A DNA stretch of 64,000 bases from positions 19,207,501-19,271,500 of the forward strand of contig OX485805.1 of NCBI GenBank assembly GCA_950295325.1, given 5' to 3'. The DNA is from Polytrichum commune (Eukaryota; Streptophyta; Polytrichopsida; Polytrichales; Polytrichaceae). The position numbers and the translations under genes were made by a program. This document shows positions 12,192 through 23,233 of the stretch, piece after piece (position 1 is the stretch's first letter; each line of letters begins with the position of its first letter). The notes under the pieces are model-generated. The model was given only the letters and a program-made list of their open reading frames with translations, was not told the origin of the DNA and searched no databases.

Positions 12192-14260
12192 TTCACAAAG
12201 CCAAATAATTATTGTTGAGAAAAAATATTCAAAAAAAGTACACACATTTATAGAAGATGGTGCAAGTAGGTGATATTGAACAAGTAGTTGTCTAATTTTT
12301 TTTAAATTTGATAAATTGAATAAAATTGATGATTTACTATATTTATTGCATTGAATTGATGCCCTCAATTCTATAATGAATTCAAGGAATATGACAAAAT
12401 AATCCAAGTCTAAAACATTGAAGGTCATGAAATTTACATCCAAAACAAGATTCAACCATTTGCTTTGAGCATTGCTTTTACTAATAAGTTTTGAGGACCT
12501 CATATTTATATACTACATTTTGAGCACTTAACACAACACTAGAGGCCACCATGCAAAAATAACCAATTTAATCAATATTTGCTACTACTTTTAGGTGTTT
12601 GACCAAAACAATTATTGTTTCCAAATACCAAAGCATTTGTTTGTGTCCACTTTAGCATGATTAACAGAAGTCAACACTTGAACTATAACCCCAACTTTCC
12701 TTGTCTCCTAGGCCATCATTGGCCATTGTCGTTTTTATTTATTTATTTACAGCGCCCGAATCTTCCACCCTCAACTATTCTATGTACAATGAAAGACAAT
12801 GTAATGGCAGTGGTGGTGAGGCCGTTCCCCACCGTTCTTGCCTAACAAGCAAAACAAGTCTCTAAAGAGAGAGATAGAGACGACGCCAACCACTAGTGTT
12901 GGCGTGAATGAGGGATGCTTCACCTGGATCTTAGTTGCGAGCTCATCTTTGAACCCATAATGGGTTCATTGAGGGACAATTGCTATTGCCTCCTATCTGA
13001 GGTGGTCCCTACAGTGGCAAATGAAAGGGGTATTGTAGGTCCAGTTGGGAGGGGGGGAGATTATAGGTTTTGTTTGTCAATGTTGTGTATCCCAAGGGTG
13101 GATGTTACGAGGGCATGTAGTCTTGGCTCATTGCAACATGTTGGGTTTGATTCCTAAGGGTGATTCCTAAGGGTTTGTCTATCCCTTTATATGAGCTATA
13201 TGAGTGGGTTTGGGCAACATTTTGTAGGGTGCATTCTTGGGATTTTATCTTTTGTATTTGGTTTAGGTGGGAAGTAGTGGTGGCTGATTGTTTTCCAATC
13301 GTCGTTTGTTGAGCATGAATGGTGTGAGGTATTGGATAGTTGTTAGGTGGATTTGTTGGATGCATGTGTGTATGGGCATTAGAGGTATGTAGAATTGTTT
13401 AGAGGATTGATAATGTTATTTTTGTGTATGCCTTCTCGGGTGCCTACTTATGAGGGTAATGAGTGCTACATACCATTTGGCCTCTTCTATTGTGCCCACC
13501 AAAGGTTGGTATTTAAGTTCTTTCCATTGGGTTGTAGGGGTGGGATCGCGATCTTTTTAGAATGTTAATTGAATGAGTCGCAGGCTCGAGTTTTGAATAG
13601 TGTAGTGTGTGATTTTGGGAGGCACTGGTGATGCCAAGGAATTCAGGTCCAAGTTTCCAAAGGAAAAAGGCCAAATGTGACAAAAAAAAGACAAAAAAAG
13701 GTGGAAAGCTAGGGGAACTATAAGTGCAAATAGTGGGTATGGTGGGAATTCCTGAAGGAGGTGATAGGCATGAAGCCACATGACATGGGTGGAGAGCATG
13801 GTGATAGGTCATAGAGGGCTTATGAACATGGGCATACATGCATGTGGTGCATATGCACAAATATGGGGACATGTGACTGCATGAGTGTATGGGTTGGGTT
13901 GATCCCACATGCAACAGATTGGGACGGCAAGGGTTAAACTAGTAGTCTTACATAAATTAACATCTTGCCACATTAAGGAGCACCAATGTTTATAACTATG
14001 AAGACAATTCTAACACTTATATAAGGTTGTGGGTGTGTAAAGTAGACGGGTGTTAAGCCAATACCCTTAGCAAAATGTGTGGCAAAATGGCCTTGAATAT
14101 GCAAGGGCTGCAAGCAAACACACCCTTGCTAACTGTAGAAATTCTTGTGTTGCTAAGGAGTGATGTCTTGAACAACTCAATATGCTATTCTTGGGGTATT
14201 CTTGGTACCCAATGAGGCTATGGATATCATCTTGACCTATTCTCGCCCTCATGTCAAAGA
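11337..14260. other. No recognisable gene; one AC microsatellite
   Basis: AT-rich and stop-rich on both strands. An AC dinucleotide run of 13 units sits at 12161-12187. The minus-strand frame 13513-13914 is Cys/His/Pro-rich but has no known domain and probably arises by chance. Confidence 0.4.
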
Positions 14261-14283
14261 GATTAGTAGTGGCAACGAGAATA

Positions 14284-14502
14284 AATAAATAAATAACTAA
14301 CTAATGTCGGGCAATCCGACATGAATTTGAGTTCGCTGGCCTTACCCTACTTAAGAATCCTCTTGGTGCATGCTGGGTGGGCTCTTGGCTTCCTTCTTAT
14401 CTAGCTCGTTTTTCCCCCGTCAAATAGAGAGAAGATTTCACAGCATGAATCGAACCGCCAACCACTCCATTCAGAAATGAATATCACCCAATAGTTTAGG
14501 GA
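14284..14502 (-). mobile_element. Candidate SINE, flanked by 23-bp target-site duplications
   Basis: A 219-bp insertion lies between direct repeats 14261-14283 and 14503-14525. These match at 21 of 23 positions (core TTAGTAGTGGCAA). Read on the minus strand it begins TCCCTAAACTATTGGGTG, has a B-box-like GGTTCGATTCA about 40-60 bases in, and ends in an ATTT-type tail (TTAGTTATTTATTTATTT) directly against the duplication. A long TSD, internal pol III box and simple A/T tail are SINE hallmarks. An A-box is not clear. It has no resemblance to the nearby tRNA-Val-like sequence beyond the B-box. Confidence 0.5.
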
Positions 14503-14746
14503 GGTTAGTAGTGGCAATGAGAATATGTGACTCTTGTCATAGTCCGTTGCTTTATTCTTTGACGAATAGGTTGCTTTGTAAATTCTTTGTCTCATGTCTC
14601 CAACTCCTCACTCCTTGGCATGGCCTTGATGTATGTGAGGTGTTGTGGTTGCACTTGTTACTTCTCGGCATTTGAATTTTCATTTGCACCTTTTTTTTCA
14701 TATATAATAAAAAGGGTAGTGTAATTACAATACATGTGGATTATGG

Positions 14747-14820
14747 TGTCTGATCCCGGGTTCAAATCGGGGACCTTTAGTGTGTAAGACTAGCATGATG
14801 ACCAACTAGACCAACCAAAC
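14747..14820 (-). tRNA. tRNA-Val-like sequence, anticodon TAC, probably a decayed copy
   Basis: The minus strand folds as a 74-nt tRNA. The acceptor arms GTTTGGT (14820-14814) and ATCAGAC (14754-14748) pair over all 7 positions, counting two G-U pairs. The D-loop is AGTTGGTC. The anticodon loop CTTACAC gives TAC (Val) and sits in a CTAGT/ACTAA stem with one mismatch. The T-arm is CCCGA-TTTGAAC-CCGGG. Compared with the plant tRNA-Val(CAC) consensus as I remember it, about ten positions differ. Many are C-to-T or G-to-A, including the invariant TTC of the T-loop (now TTT) and the first anticodon base. This suggests a methylation-decayed pseudogene or the head of a SINE rather than a working tRNA. 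T- and A-rich sequence follows its 3' end. Confidence 0.6.
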
Positions 14821-14870
14821 TTAGACAAACTCAAAGAAGCCTACATTGTTTTCAAGCTACATAGACAAAA

Positions 14871-14902
14871 GAAGAAGAAGAAGAAGAAGAAGAAGAAGAA
14901 GA
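14871..14902 (+). repeat. GAA microsatellite
   Basis: About ten GAA triplets without interruption. Confidence 0.9.
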
Positions 14903-16240
14903 CTTTATTAGTTTACAATATTTATGTAAAATCATGTGGCATCATCCTTTGGGTTCTTGGATTCGGCACATTGGATTGATGGCATATGTTGGGAACTTTT
15001 ACATTGGAAGCAAACCTAAGATAGAAAGTGGGATGCCTACCTATACAGTTAAAATGGTTTCTTGAGTAGGTGTAAGTCTTACTTTACTTTCTTGACCAAG
15101 TTCGGGATGTACAAATGTTTTGCGGGATTGACAATGTCAAAATGTTAACATGCGAAAATGATGAGATGGGCTTTGTGAATGGATTCCTTTCCTAGCAAAT
15201 GGAAAAGTTTTGGTAGGCTACGGTCGCCTAGACTCACCCTCTGCTTGTCGGCAATTCTAAAGTTTCCAACTCACACTTGAGCTCCTTGGGCTGGTAGATA
15301 AGGTAGGTGAATGCATGGCATCAATACGAAATATCCACAATGGTATCAAAGAATCTACTTGGCTCATATCAAAATTGTAAAAGCAAAAAGATATTGCTAC
15401 TTGATGGGTATCATATAATGAGAGAATCTTTCTATACCCGAGTTCCTAGTTGGGTCAAACACCATATGGCTAATACCATATTGATACTAGGGCATTATTA
15501 CGCAGACACACATTTCCATCATGTCCATCTAGACCAATTTTAGGGTCTTTGAAACTAATTATGGTACCAAAACAACTTCAAAAACAAATCTTGAGACTGC
15601 AAAATCATTTCAACACCTTAAAATGGAGGTGACCAACCTTTGAATGTTGTGTCAATGTTGGATTAGTATTGAAAATATTGAACTATGAAAGGAAATTAGT
15701 TGTTGACTCGGTTCCACGGTGATTCAACTCATAAAACCCACCTTTTTAAGTGCTGCAAATATAAAATATAGAAACAAAACATAGAATCTACAACCCTATG
15801 TTTGGTAGGCAAGGATTCAATGTTGTAATCGGACATGATTGAATCAAAGTTCATGTACGAATTTGGAGGTCTGTGAGACCATTTTGCTTAATAATTGAGA
15901 GGTATTGCCAATATGCAATGATTCCCTTTTGTAGTAAGAGCGACCTATGTTGTCAACTAGAAAAGAGTTATTCCAATAATTGCTGGCTTTCCATGTTTTT
16001 TTTATTCAAAAAAAAAAGTAGGGCCGCTTGTTCACCATCTCACCGATGACTTATAAAATTCCTTAATGTCTCTATACCCATTCCCATTGTCAAGATTTGA
16101 TGGGGTTTGCCACTCTCCATATAATAGGTAGGCAATAACTTGCCCTCCGTACCAAAAGACACAATAAAACACTATGGGAATTAAGAAAACTTATAGTGTC
16201 ATCAAAAAAATCAAGATGTTATATTCTCATGAATGCATGA
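14903..16240. other. No recognisable gene
   Basis: Small frames only. The 3' part leads into the LINE fragment, but no reverse transcriptase motif could be read in any frame. Confidence 0.4.
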
Positions 16241-16711
16241 ACATTCAATAATGACCCCCCAGAAAACACGGTCCCTTCATGGTTATTACCATGTGTATGT
16301 GGCCAACAAAGATGCCATTGCAATGCCAGATTCAAACCAGATCTTTTATGTGTGAAAGGACTACCATATCAGTCCTCACCCCCAATAGAACCTAATGACA
16401 ACCTAACAATACAATTCATTGAATTTACATACTGTAACGATAGAATACCGGATGAAACTATAAACCGTAAAATAGAAAAATATAAACCATTAATGGACAA
16501 TATTGCCAACAAAGGTTGGAAAATAGACCCACTAATTGTCATCACTGCAGGCGCTAGGGCTGCCACACATATCCCCTCTATGGATAGCATTGAAACAACA
16601 TTTAAAACCCCTAAGCAGAGCATCAAGAACACATTTGAGGCAATTAATGTCATCGCTATACAATATGCTATGTCCATAATTCTGCACAAAAGAAGGATAG
16701 AAAATAACTAG
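16241..16711 (+). pseudogene. C-terminal fragment of a non-LTR (LINE) retrotransposon polyprotein
   Basis: An open frame follows a stop at 16238 and runs to TAG at 16709-16711. It has no ATG and reads like the C-terminal tail of a LINE ORF2 after the reverse transcriptase. It contains a Cys/His cluster (WLLPCVCGQQRCHCNARFKP, residues about 12-31) and LLCVKGLPYQS, then a restriction-like or post-RT domain: IQFIEFTYCNDR, KYKPLMDNIANKGWKIDPL, IVITAGARAATHIPSM. The pattern of a Cys/His knuckle followed by IEFTY, KY..L and GW..PLIVI..GARA is characteristic of such tails. No reverse transcriptase catalytic motif was recognised upstream, so this is a 5'-truncated relic, as LINE insertions usually are. 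The 3' side is AT-rich without a clear poly(A) tail. Confidence 0.6.
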
Positions 16712-16938
16712 CCAATACCACTTAACACACAACTACCATAAGAACTCCCAAAACACTAGCCAACCAATAAATAAAAGATATCACAATAAACTAATGGAAG
16801 GCCCATGACTCAACATCCACCCCACAAAGTTATAACCTTTGCCCCTACAAGCCCTACAACTGCACCAACACATGGCCAACTTGGTCACCCCAGTTTCTAT
16901 AGTGCCCACCCCGAGAGGGGTTAGTAATCCTGCACCAC

Positions 16939-16967
16939 TGATATTATGTCCAGTGGACATAATATCA
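16939..16967. repeat. Perfect 29-bp palindrome
   Basis: Two 14-bp arms (TGATATTATGTCCA and its reverse complement) surround a single G. No larger symmetric element could be built around it. Confidence 0.85.
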
Positions 16968-17408
16968 AGGGTGGGTCGAACGGGCATTTCAATCATGTTG
17001 ATCCCATCAGGGGTCATCGTTTCTTCTCTCTAGGCAATCACAAAATATGATTTGTATGGACTTCATTGTTTCACATGGAAACGTAGCATGCATTGGTTCA
17101 AAAACTCTAGAAGTTGATCATTTAGATAACCATCTACACTCATCATAGGAGTTCCTCTAAGAAGCTTGTATTGGATTTTCCTTGGAATCAATGAATCCGA
17201 TATATAGGTATGATGAATGCCATACCATACCATTGCTCAGTCTTATGCCCCCTCACCATTAGGCAAGATAACAACACAACTAACGGTTGGGAATGAAGAT
17301 ATTGGGATTCTTGAAAATGATGGTGGTTTAAACCCTAGTGTTGCGGCAAGGTCCCCATGGAACATGGCATCTCGTTTCTTCAAAATGAGTGAGGGAGCAT
17401 GAGACTTA

Positions 17409-18618
17409 GGGGCGGTTTACACTATGGACCATGAAGTTGGACCAGGGCTCTGCAAGGCAGCTGATTGGTTCTTGAAGTTGTCCCGGGACAACTTCGGTTT
17501 ACACTAAGGAAAAAATGGCAGAGGGACCACGAAGGTTGAGGTCCCCAAAATATAATTTTTAAGGCCTAATAAATGCACTGACATGGTCCAACGGGTTTTT
17601 CGTTGAGAGAGGCAAGAGAGGTGGTCTGGTAGGAAAAGGCAAGGGCCCATGTCAGAGAAATGCCATTTCACGAATGCTTTAATGAATCTACCTTTCATGT
17701 GCCTTAATTATATTATAGCCCATGAGACACACCAGCACTACCTTGCCCTACCCTTTAAACCCGCTTACACGTGTTTCATCAAACAACGCGGGACATCTAA
17801 AACTCAAGAATTCAAGTGCAGATTTGTTTTTTTGGTCTACCAGCTGCAATGTTTGGAATTTGGAGGCGTGTAATATACCATTGGAAAGGTCTTGAAAATA
17901 CCTTTCCAACGGTATATTACATGCTCCAAAATGTTTAAAACATACAGTTGAAAAAGAAATAAGAAAATACATAGTCGTTTAGTGACTGTAGATCAGGGTG
18001 GTCAAAAGAAGCGCAATGGGAAATCTTCTAACATTAATTATCAAAGAATTGAAATTTAGTGTTGAGGAAGGTTGGGTGGTAACAACATCAAATATAATCA
18101 AACACTAAATATCCTATTTAGTGTAGTGAAACACAAGGTACATGTCACATGTAAATTACATGTCACATGTACAATTGCATCGCTCATTTTTTTTTTGTAA
18201 AAATTGTTGTGAGAAGATTTGCAAGCCACATCTTCGACACATTTAACAAAAAGTGAAGACAGTTGAAGCCCAAGAGATGACAAGAGAATGATCAAACTTT
18301 AAGGTGAAAAGAAGAAAAAACTAATTGACAAGATAAGTGAAGGCATGTGTAGGCAAGTGAAGGCAAATTGAAGTCAACAAAATGCTCAAACTTCATTTTC
18401 CCCCAAAACTGCCCTTTTTGGGCTTATATTAAAAAAAATCAGCACATCCACTTCTTGCCGCATGGTCATTCTTCATGGTCCACATTCGGTTTACACCTAG
18501 TGAAGGGCCCATGAACCATGAAAACTAATATTTTAGTAACTCGGACCATGGAAGTCGTCCCACGCAAAATAGACCTCTTACGTGGGACGACTTCATGGTC
18601 CATAGGGTAAACCGCCCC
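17409..18618 (+). mobile_element. PIF/Harbinger-like non-autonomous element, 1210 bp
   Basis: TIR GGGGCGGTTTACACTATGGA opposite TCCATAGGGTAAACCGCCCC, continuing inward as CCATGAAGTTG/CGACTTCATGG. TTA is duplicated at 17406-17408 and 18619-18621. A second GGTTTACAC block recurs at both ends (near 17492 and 18488). The interior carries a strong hairpin (17859-17930), the end of a TA-target MITE (18101-18123) and a CATGT-rich near-palindrome (18138-18172). No transposase frame is present. Confidence 0.75.
17859..17930. repeat. 72-bp hairpin with 31-32-bp arms
   Basis: The left arm includes GTAATATACCATTGGAAAGG and the right arm its complement with one base change. Both arms extend outward to TTTGGAG/CTCCAAA, with a 9-nt loop. 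Pairing is about 28 of 31. It lies inside the 1210-bp element, so it is best read as transposon-borne foldback. Confidence 0.8.
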
Positions 18619-18621
18619 TTA

Positions 18622-20703
18622 GCAACGTCTGACATCACACAAACATAAATTATTTCAATTGTTCTACAACTCACTCTTTGCGGGGGGAGGGGGGGGGGGA
18701 TACTCTTCAATATAATCGAAATAAGAAGTCTTCAATGTGTAGATCCATATGTTTGAGGACTATAGATGACACTTCATGCTCTAAGTCTACTTGAAATGGA
18801 TAATCCTCTTATTTGGTACAAATATTGAGATTTGGATAGGAAGGATGACATGTTGAGACTATGGCAGGCTAACCTACTCTTTACCGAAATGATAAGTGGT
18901 GAAAGGCTATGTTGTCGAAGAATGTTACGAAGGACATGGAATGTGATAATAAGGGTCAAGAGAAAAAAGTTGGACCCAAGAAATATACAACAAGGTCCAT
19001 GTCCAAGATATGGGAAAATGAAATGGCAATAATGTGGAATTTCTTTCCTGCCAAAGCTCAATGTTTTCCACTAAAGAAAATATTTCTCCTAGCAACAAAA
19101 TCAATAAAAAAATAAAAAATCTCTAAGCATGGGTTCAATCCTAGTCCAGTAGTAAGGTCCATTTACCCCGAAAGGCCAAGAAACTCCTATGATCTAGGCG
19201 ACTACCTCTGCGGATGGCAGTACCATATCAATGTAAAATAATAAATTTAGAATCTTCTAATTTGAGATGCGTGGCAGATGGAATTTTATGTGAACAATCG
19301 TAATTGTCATTACAAAAATGCCATGCATAGGATTGGGTGTAGCATTAGAAGTTCCTATTTTCTAATTAGGATAGACTTTTCAAGGCGAATTTGAGGACAA
19401 TTTGTTGAAGGGTGTTTTGGACCCCAAGTTTCTTGGCCCATCCGGACCCTACTGTAAGCCCGCCCTAAGCTGAGTCATTAAGTGCCCTCAAGCTAACTAG
19501 AGGTTTCCAACAATGACTTGCCCTCCTACCGTCCTCTTGGTTAGTTAGTGAAGCAACCTCATTTTTCCAACACCTAGATGAACAAGGATTTGACACTTGG
19601 CACAAAACGACAACCACTTGGAAGGCATCATGAAATCTATCACAATGGGAACCCACGACATCCCAACATTACTAAAAGTCACATTTGATGCTCTCTAGCA
19701 AGCCTTTCTAGTTAAAGTGTGGAAATTTTCCCACCTCGCGGAAAAGAAATGAAATTACCTTCACATCAAGGACGTTTTCAACTATGAATGTAAATCATAC
19801 TCGAAGCAACCATTGCCACCACCCCAATGCAGAATCGTTGTTACTTACCATACCTCAAATCATGGGCCTGCCATTGAAATTGGTAGGTGGTCCACTATCT
19901 CAATCCCTAGATATAGAAGATCATGCCACTTTTTTCTCTTACAATGTCGTGGAAAACGAAGCACATTTTGTGATGGAGCGTCCCCTCTTGTTCCTTTCCC
20001 TATTGCAAAATGTAGTACTAGATAACCTCAAGTCCTTCTTCCAAATTGGATCATCAAGTTGATATTGGCCTTGATCTCATTCACAACACTGCACTCCCTT
20101 ACTCTAGGAAAGTAACCTCTTTGTCATCATCTTGATATAAGTTTAGTCCCATAAGCCTTCTCGTAACATCATTTAGTGGCCACTATTTGTTCACAATCTA
20201 AACCTACATGGGTACTAACAACTCATTGTTCAATGTTCAATAGCTACCATATTATTAATCATTTCCGGACACACTACATTGTTGGGTCCATTGCTCAAAA
20301 AATTACATGCCTTCCTTTTTGTCCAATTGGCCATTATTTGAAGATTATTTATACCGTTCCTCACACAAAGACTAGCAACTGGCCCACACGAGTGGGAGGG
20401 TTTCCATATTGATAGGAAGAATTGTCTTGTATGCACTAGGAAAACCACAATATATTACGTCCAGCAAGGTTATCATGACTAGGATGTAACATTGTATTGA
20501 TAGCAGTACATTTTCAATAGAGATGCACTTTCCCTATCAAGAGGGACTCCTCCTATTGCCCATGACTAGTGAATGGGTCCTAGTGTGGGCATTGTAATAA
20601 CGTTGTTTACGACTACATGGAATGCATCAATCGGTCAAGAATTTCAACCCCATACAAGGTTATTTGAGGCAATGGTTGGTTTGGTGGACACGATGAATAA
20701 ACA
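18622..20703. other. No recognisable gene
   Basis: Frames are short and unrelated to known proteins. A G-run lies at 18679-18699. Nothing else was delimited. Confidence 0.4.
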
Positions 20704-20735
20704 AGAAAGAAAGAAAGAAAGAAAGGGGGGGGGGG
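20704..20735 (+). repeat. GAAA microsatellite followed by G-run
   Basis: About five GAAA units followed by ten G. It interrupts an otherwise open 205-codon frame (20573-21190), which also holds a second G-run near 21032-21044, so that frame is not taken as a gene. Confidence 0.85.
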
Positions 20736-21195
20736 AAACCTACAGTTGGAAGTCTCTGGAGGCCGAGTGTCTTGTCCAAGAGTTTGAGGTTGCCCACGAA
20801 ACTCAACCTCCAGAGAACTCCCCTAGCAAAAAGTATTGCCATGTCATGTCTCCTCCATGCTTGAAGTTCTTCACCGGAGAAATCTCTGTGGAAGTGTCAA
20901 CCCCGGCCGGTGAAGAACCCATTTCATGGCCACTCATGTTGCTCCGTTCCCCTAACACTCTTCCTTGGTGCACTTTTTCACCAAATCCAAAACAAGCCCT
21001 AAACCGACCCTCAGATTGTGCAAATGTACGAGGGGGGGGGGGGGGCAGACCGCAACCAAAGAACATAATGTTCCGTTGGCTTCCCGGACTTCAAAACCAA
21101 CTCCATTTTTATCAGTACCATGACAACTGGCGGAACGAAACTACCGCAGAGGCAAGAAGTCTTTCATGTTGGGAACTGAGAAACAATTGACCCTT

Positions 21196-21390
21196 GTGCC
21201 CGGGTCACACCAACATTTCCGTCCGGTTCCAGCCGTGAACATGCTAACTTAGAGAAAGAAAAACGTGGAGGAATACATGCTAGCCCCCCCCCCCCCCCCC
21301 CCCCCACCACCACCACCACCACTTTTCACACTATTCCAACCGCCCGCCCGAGATGCCCACGGATGGTGCGAATCGCTTCTTTCTATAGTG
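21196..21390 (+). repeat. Degenerate member of the GATCACACC family with C-run and CAC repeat
   Basis: CCGGGTCACACCAACATTTCCGTCC to GCCCACGGATGGTGCGAA matches 22043-22197 and 54842-54993 in order. A C-run (21284-21305) and a CAC microsatellite (21305-21322) have expanded inside it. The right TIR is not recognisable. Confidence 0.5.
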
Positions 21391-22042
21391 GCCGGTGGGC
21401 TCGGGCATTCAATATAGTGAGCTTATTTTAATGGGATTCCTTTGTTGCCTGTGGGGTTGGGCCCGGGAATGGCCAAGATTGTGGGGTCCAATGGGCTTGC
21501 TTGTAAAGGCAGCCCAAGGGTGGCTGCTGCTGTGCCTGCCTCCACTTTTCCCTCCCAGGCATTTGGAGCCAAAACAATTTGCTGCCCGCCCGCCCGGGAA
21601 GCGAGGGCATTAATATCGCATACGAGCGTACCTCTCATGCAGTGTTCGAGATCGAAGTCTTCAATGTCCTTCGAACGTGACATGGCCCTTCACAATATAC
21701 CTCTCTCAAAACAACCTTTCAAAACGCAATCCTGAATTGAAAATGAAGATGTCACTTGAAGTTCTCGATATAGTCTGCATGCCATAAGAATCAACAAGTT
21801 TAGGGTAAGAAGTGTCACTATGAGAAGTGGAGTTAGATGGTTGATTCTTGATTCTTCACATTGTACTGAAAACATGTGCCATATAATTCATGCCCGAGTT
21901 TGATATGAGTTTTGTATTTCATTTCTGTATTATTGGATTGGCGTCTTGGATTTGAACCAACTCGTTAAGTGAACAACTGAAATTTGAGGGCCCTTCAAAA
22001 TGAAACTCATATGAGGGCTTCAATCTTGAAACATTGCTCTCA

Positions 22043-22197
22043 TGCCCTGATCACACCAGACTTTCCGTCCGGTTCCTACCGTGAAACTGTTGGCGATTAT
22101 GATAAAAAAAAAAACAGATGTTGTCCCACCGCTTTTCATAGTATTGCAGCCGGAGATGCCGACAGATGGTGTTTTGAACTAGCGAGTGTGATCAACC
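22043..22197 (+). mobile_element. Small TIR element, GATCACACC family
   Basis: Begins TGCCCTGATCACACCAGAC and ends GCGAGTGTGATCAACCCG. The interior TTTCCGTCCGGTTCC.ACCGTGAA..TGTTGG.GATTATG is shared with 54842-54993. A target duplication was not clear. Confidence 0.55.
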
Positions 22198-22273
22198 CGT
22201 CGTCCATCCGACATAAAAACTTGACCCCTAATAGGTTTGTGGCCGATTCATTGCAACATAACTTCAAACCACG

Positions 22274-22650
22274 CCCCGGGCTAGATCACATCTTCATTTG
22301 GTGGGGCCGCGCCCTGCCCCCTCCCATGTCTTCTTCATAGCCTGGTCTTCTTCACAACCTGGTCTTCCTGCCCGCACCTGCGTGGGAACTCTTCCTCTTT
22401 GGGGACCAATGTGACAATACCTAGTCACTTAAGCCATTAAGCGCCTTTGGCATGTGAAGGGACTCCATCGATTAACTTGGGAATAAAGAAAGAGATGTCA
22501 CCTTGAATATTTGTAATTTTGACCGGGTATCGTCACAGTGGTTCCCAATGAGGAGGAGTTCTCGCGCAAGTGCGGGCAAGAAGACCGGGCAGTGAAAGAG
22601 GCATGAGAAGGGCGGGGCCCAGCGGAATGAAGATGTGATCTAGCCCGGGG
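22274..22650. mobile_element. Foldback element with arms of about 120 bp
   Basis: CCCCGGGCTAGATCACATCT at the left is the reverse complement of the right end AGATGTGATCTAGCCCGGGG. Pairing continues inward through TGGGGCCGCGCCCT, GGTCTTCTT, CCTGCCCGCACCTGCGTGGG opposite TCTCGCGCAAGTGCGGGCAAG. Total length is about 377 bp with a loop of about 130 bp. It is more GC-rich than its neighbours. No target duplication could be fixed. Confidence 0.6.
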
Positions 22651-22850
22651 CTCAAATCACTAATCCATGGTTTTTTCTTAAAGCAAATTTTGGTGTTGAA
22701 GGATTTTTTTGTCTTGGGGAAAGAACTTAAACTGACTCTGAAGTGAACTTCGAAGCGTTGCGCTCAAGATTTTTATTTATTTATTATTAATTTATGAGAC
22801 AGAAGGTCGACATGCCAATGCCAAAGCATAGGAGGTGGAAAGATTATGTA

Positions 22851-23223
22851 TTTAGTGTCACCAACTCATATGCCTTGCTCGATACTAATTTTGAGCCGCA
22901 TGTGAAGTGTCACCAACACTAAATGTCAACATGGCATTATGTGCCATTCCTTTATTCTTAAAAAATTTGGGCATTCATAGATGAACAGTGTTGCAAATTA
23001 TTGTCACTTACTATGTGGGTTTCCCATCCAAATTCCAATCATCCATGACAATATTTCGTTACTGAAATGTTAGAATGCATAATATACCCAAACTAAAAGT
23101 GGATGAACTAACAAAAAGTCGGGGTGACAGTACTCGTAAACTTCTTCCAAAGAAGTGTCATTAGGAAAGTTATCAGAACGACCTAAAACATCATAATCAT
23201 CACACGAAATACAATATTTAGTG
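22851..23223 (+). mobile_element. TA-target MITE, about 380-bp subfamily, left end clipped
   Basis: Starts TATTTAGTGTCACCAACTCA (outer half of the TIR missing) and ends ACAATATTTAGTG before TA at 23224-23225. The interior matches 10956-11336 in reverse and 25558-25910 directly (CATATGCCTTGCTCGATACTAA). Confidence 0.6.
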
Positions 23224-23233
23224 TACCTACATA

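Noticed and set aside
20573-21190. 205-codon open frame on the plus strand
   Set aside because: Contains a GAAA run and two G-runs read as Lys/Arg/Gly stretches, has no known domain, and is open on both strands in part.
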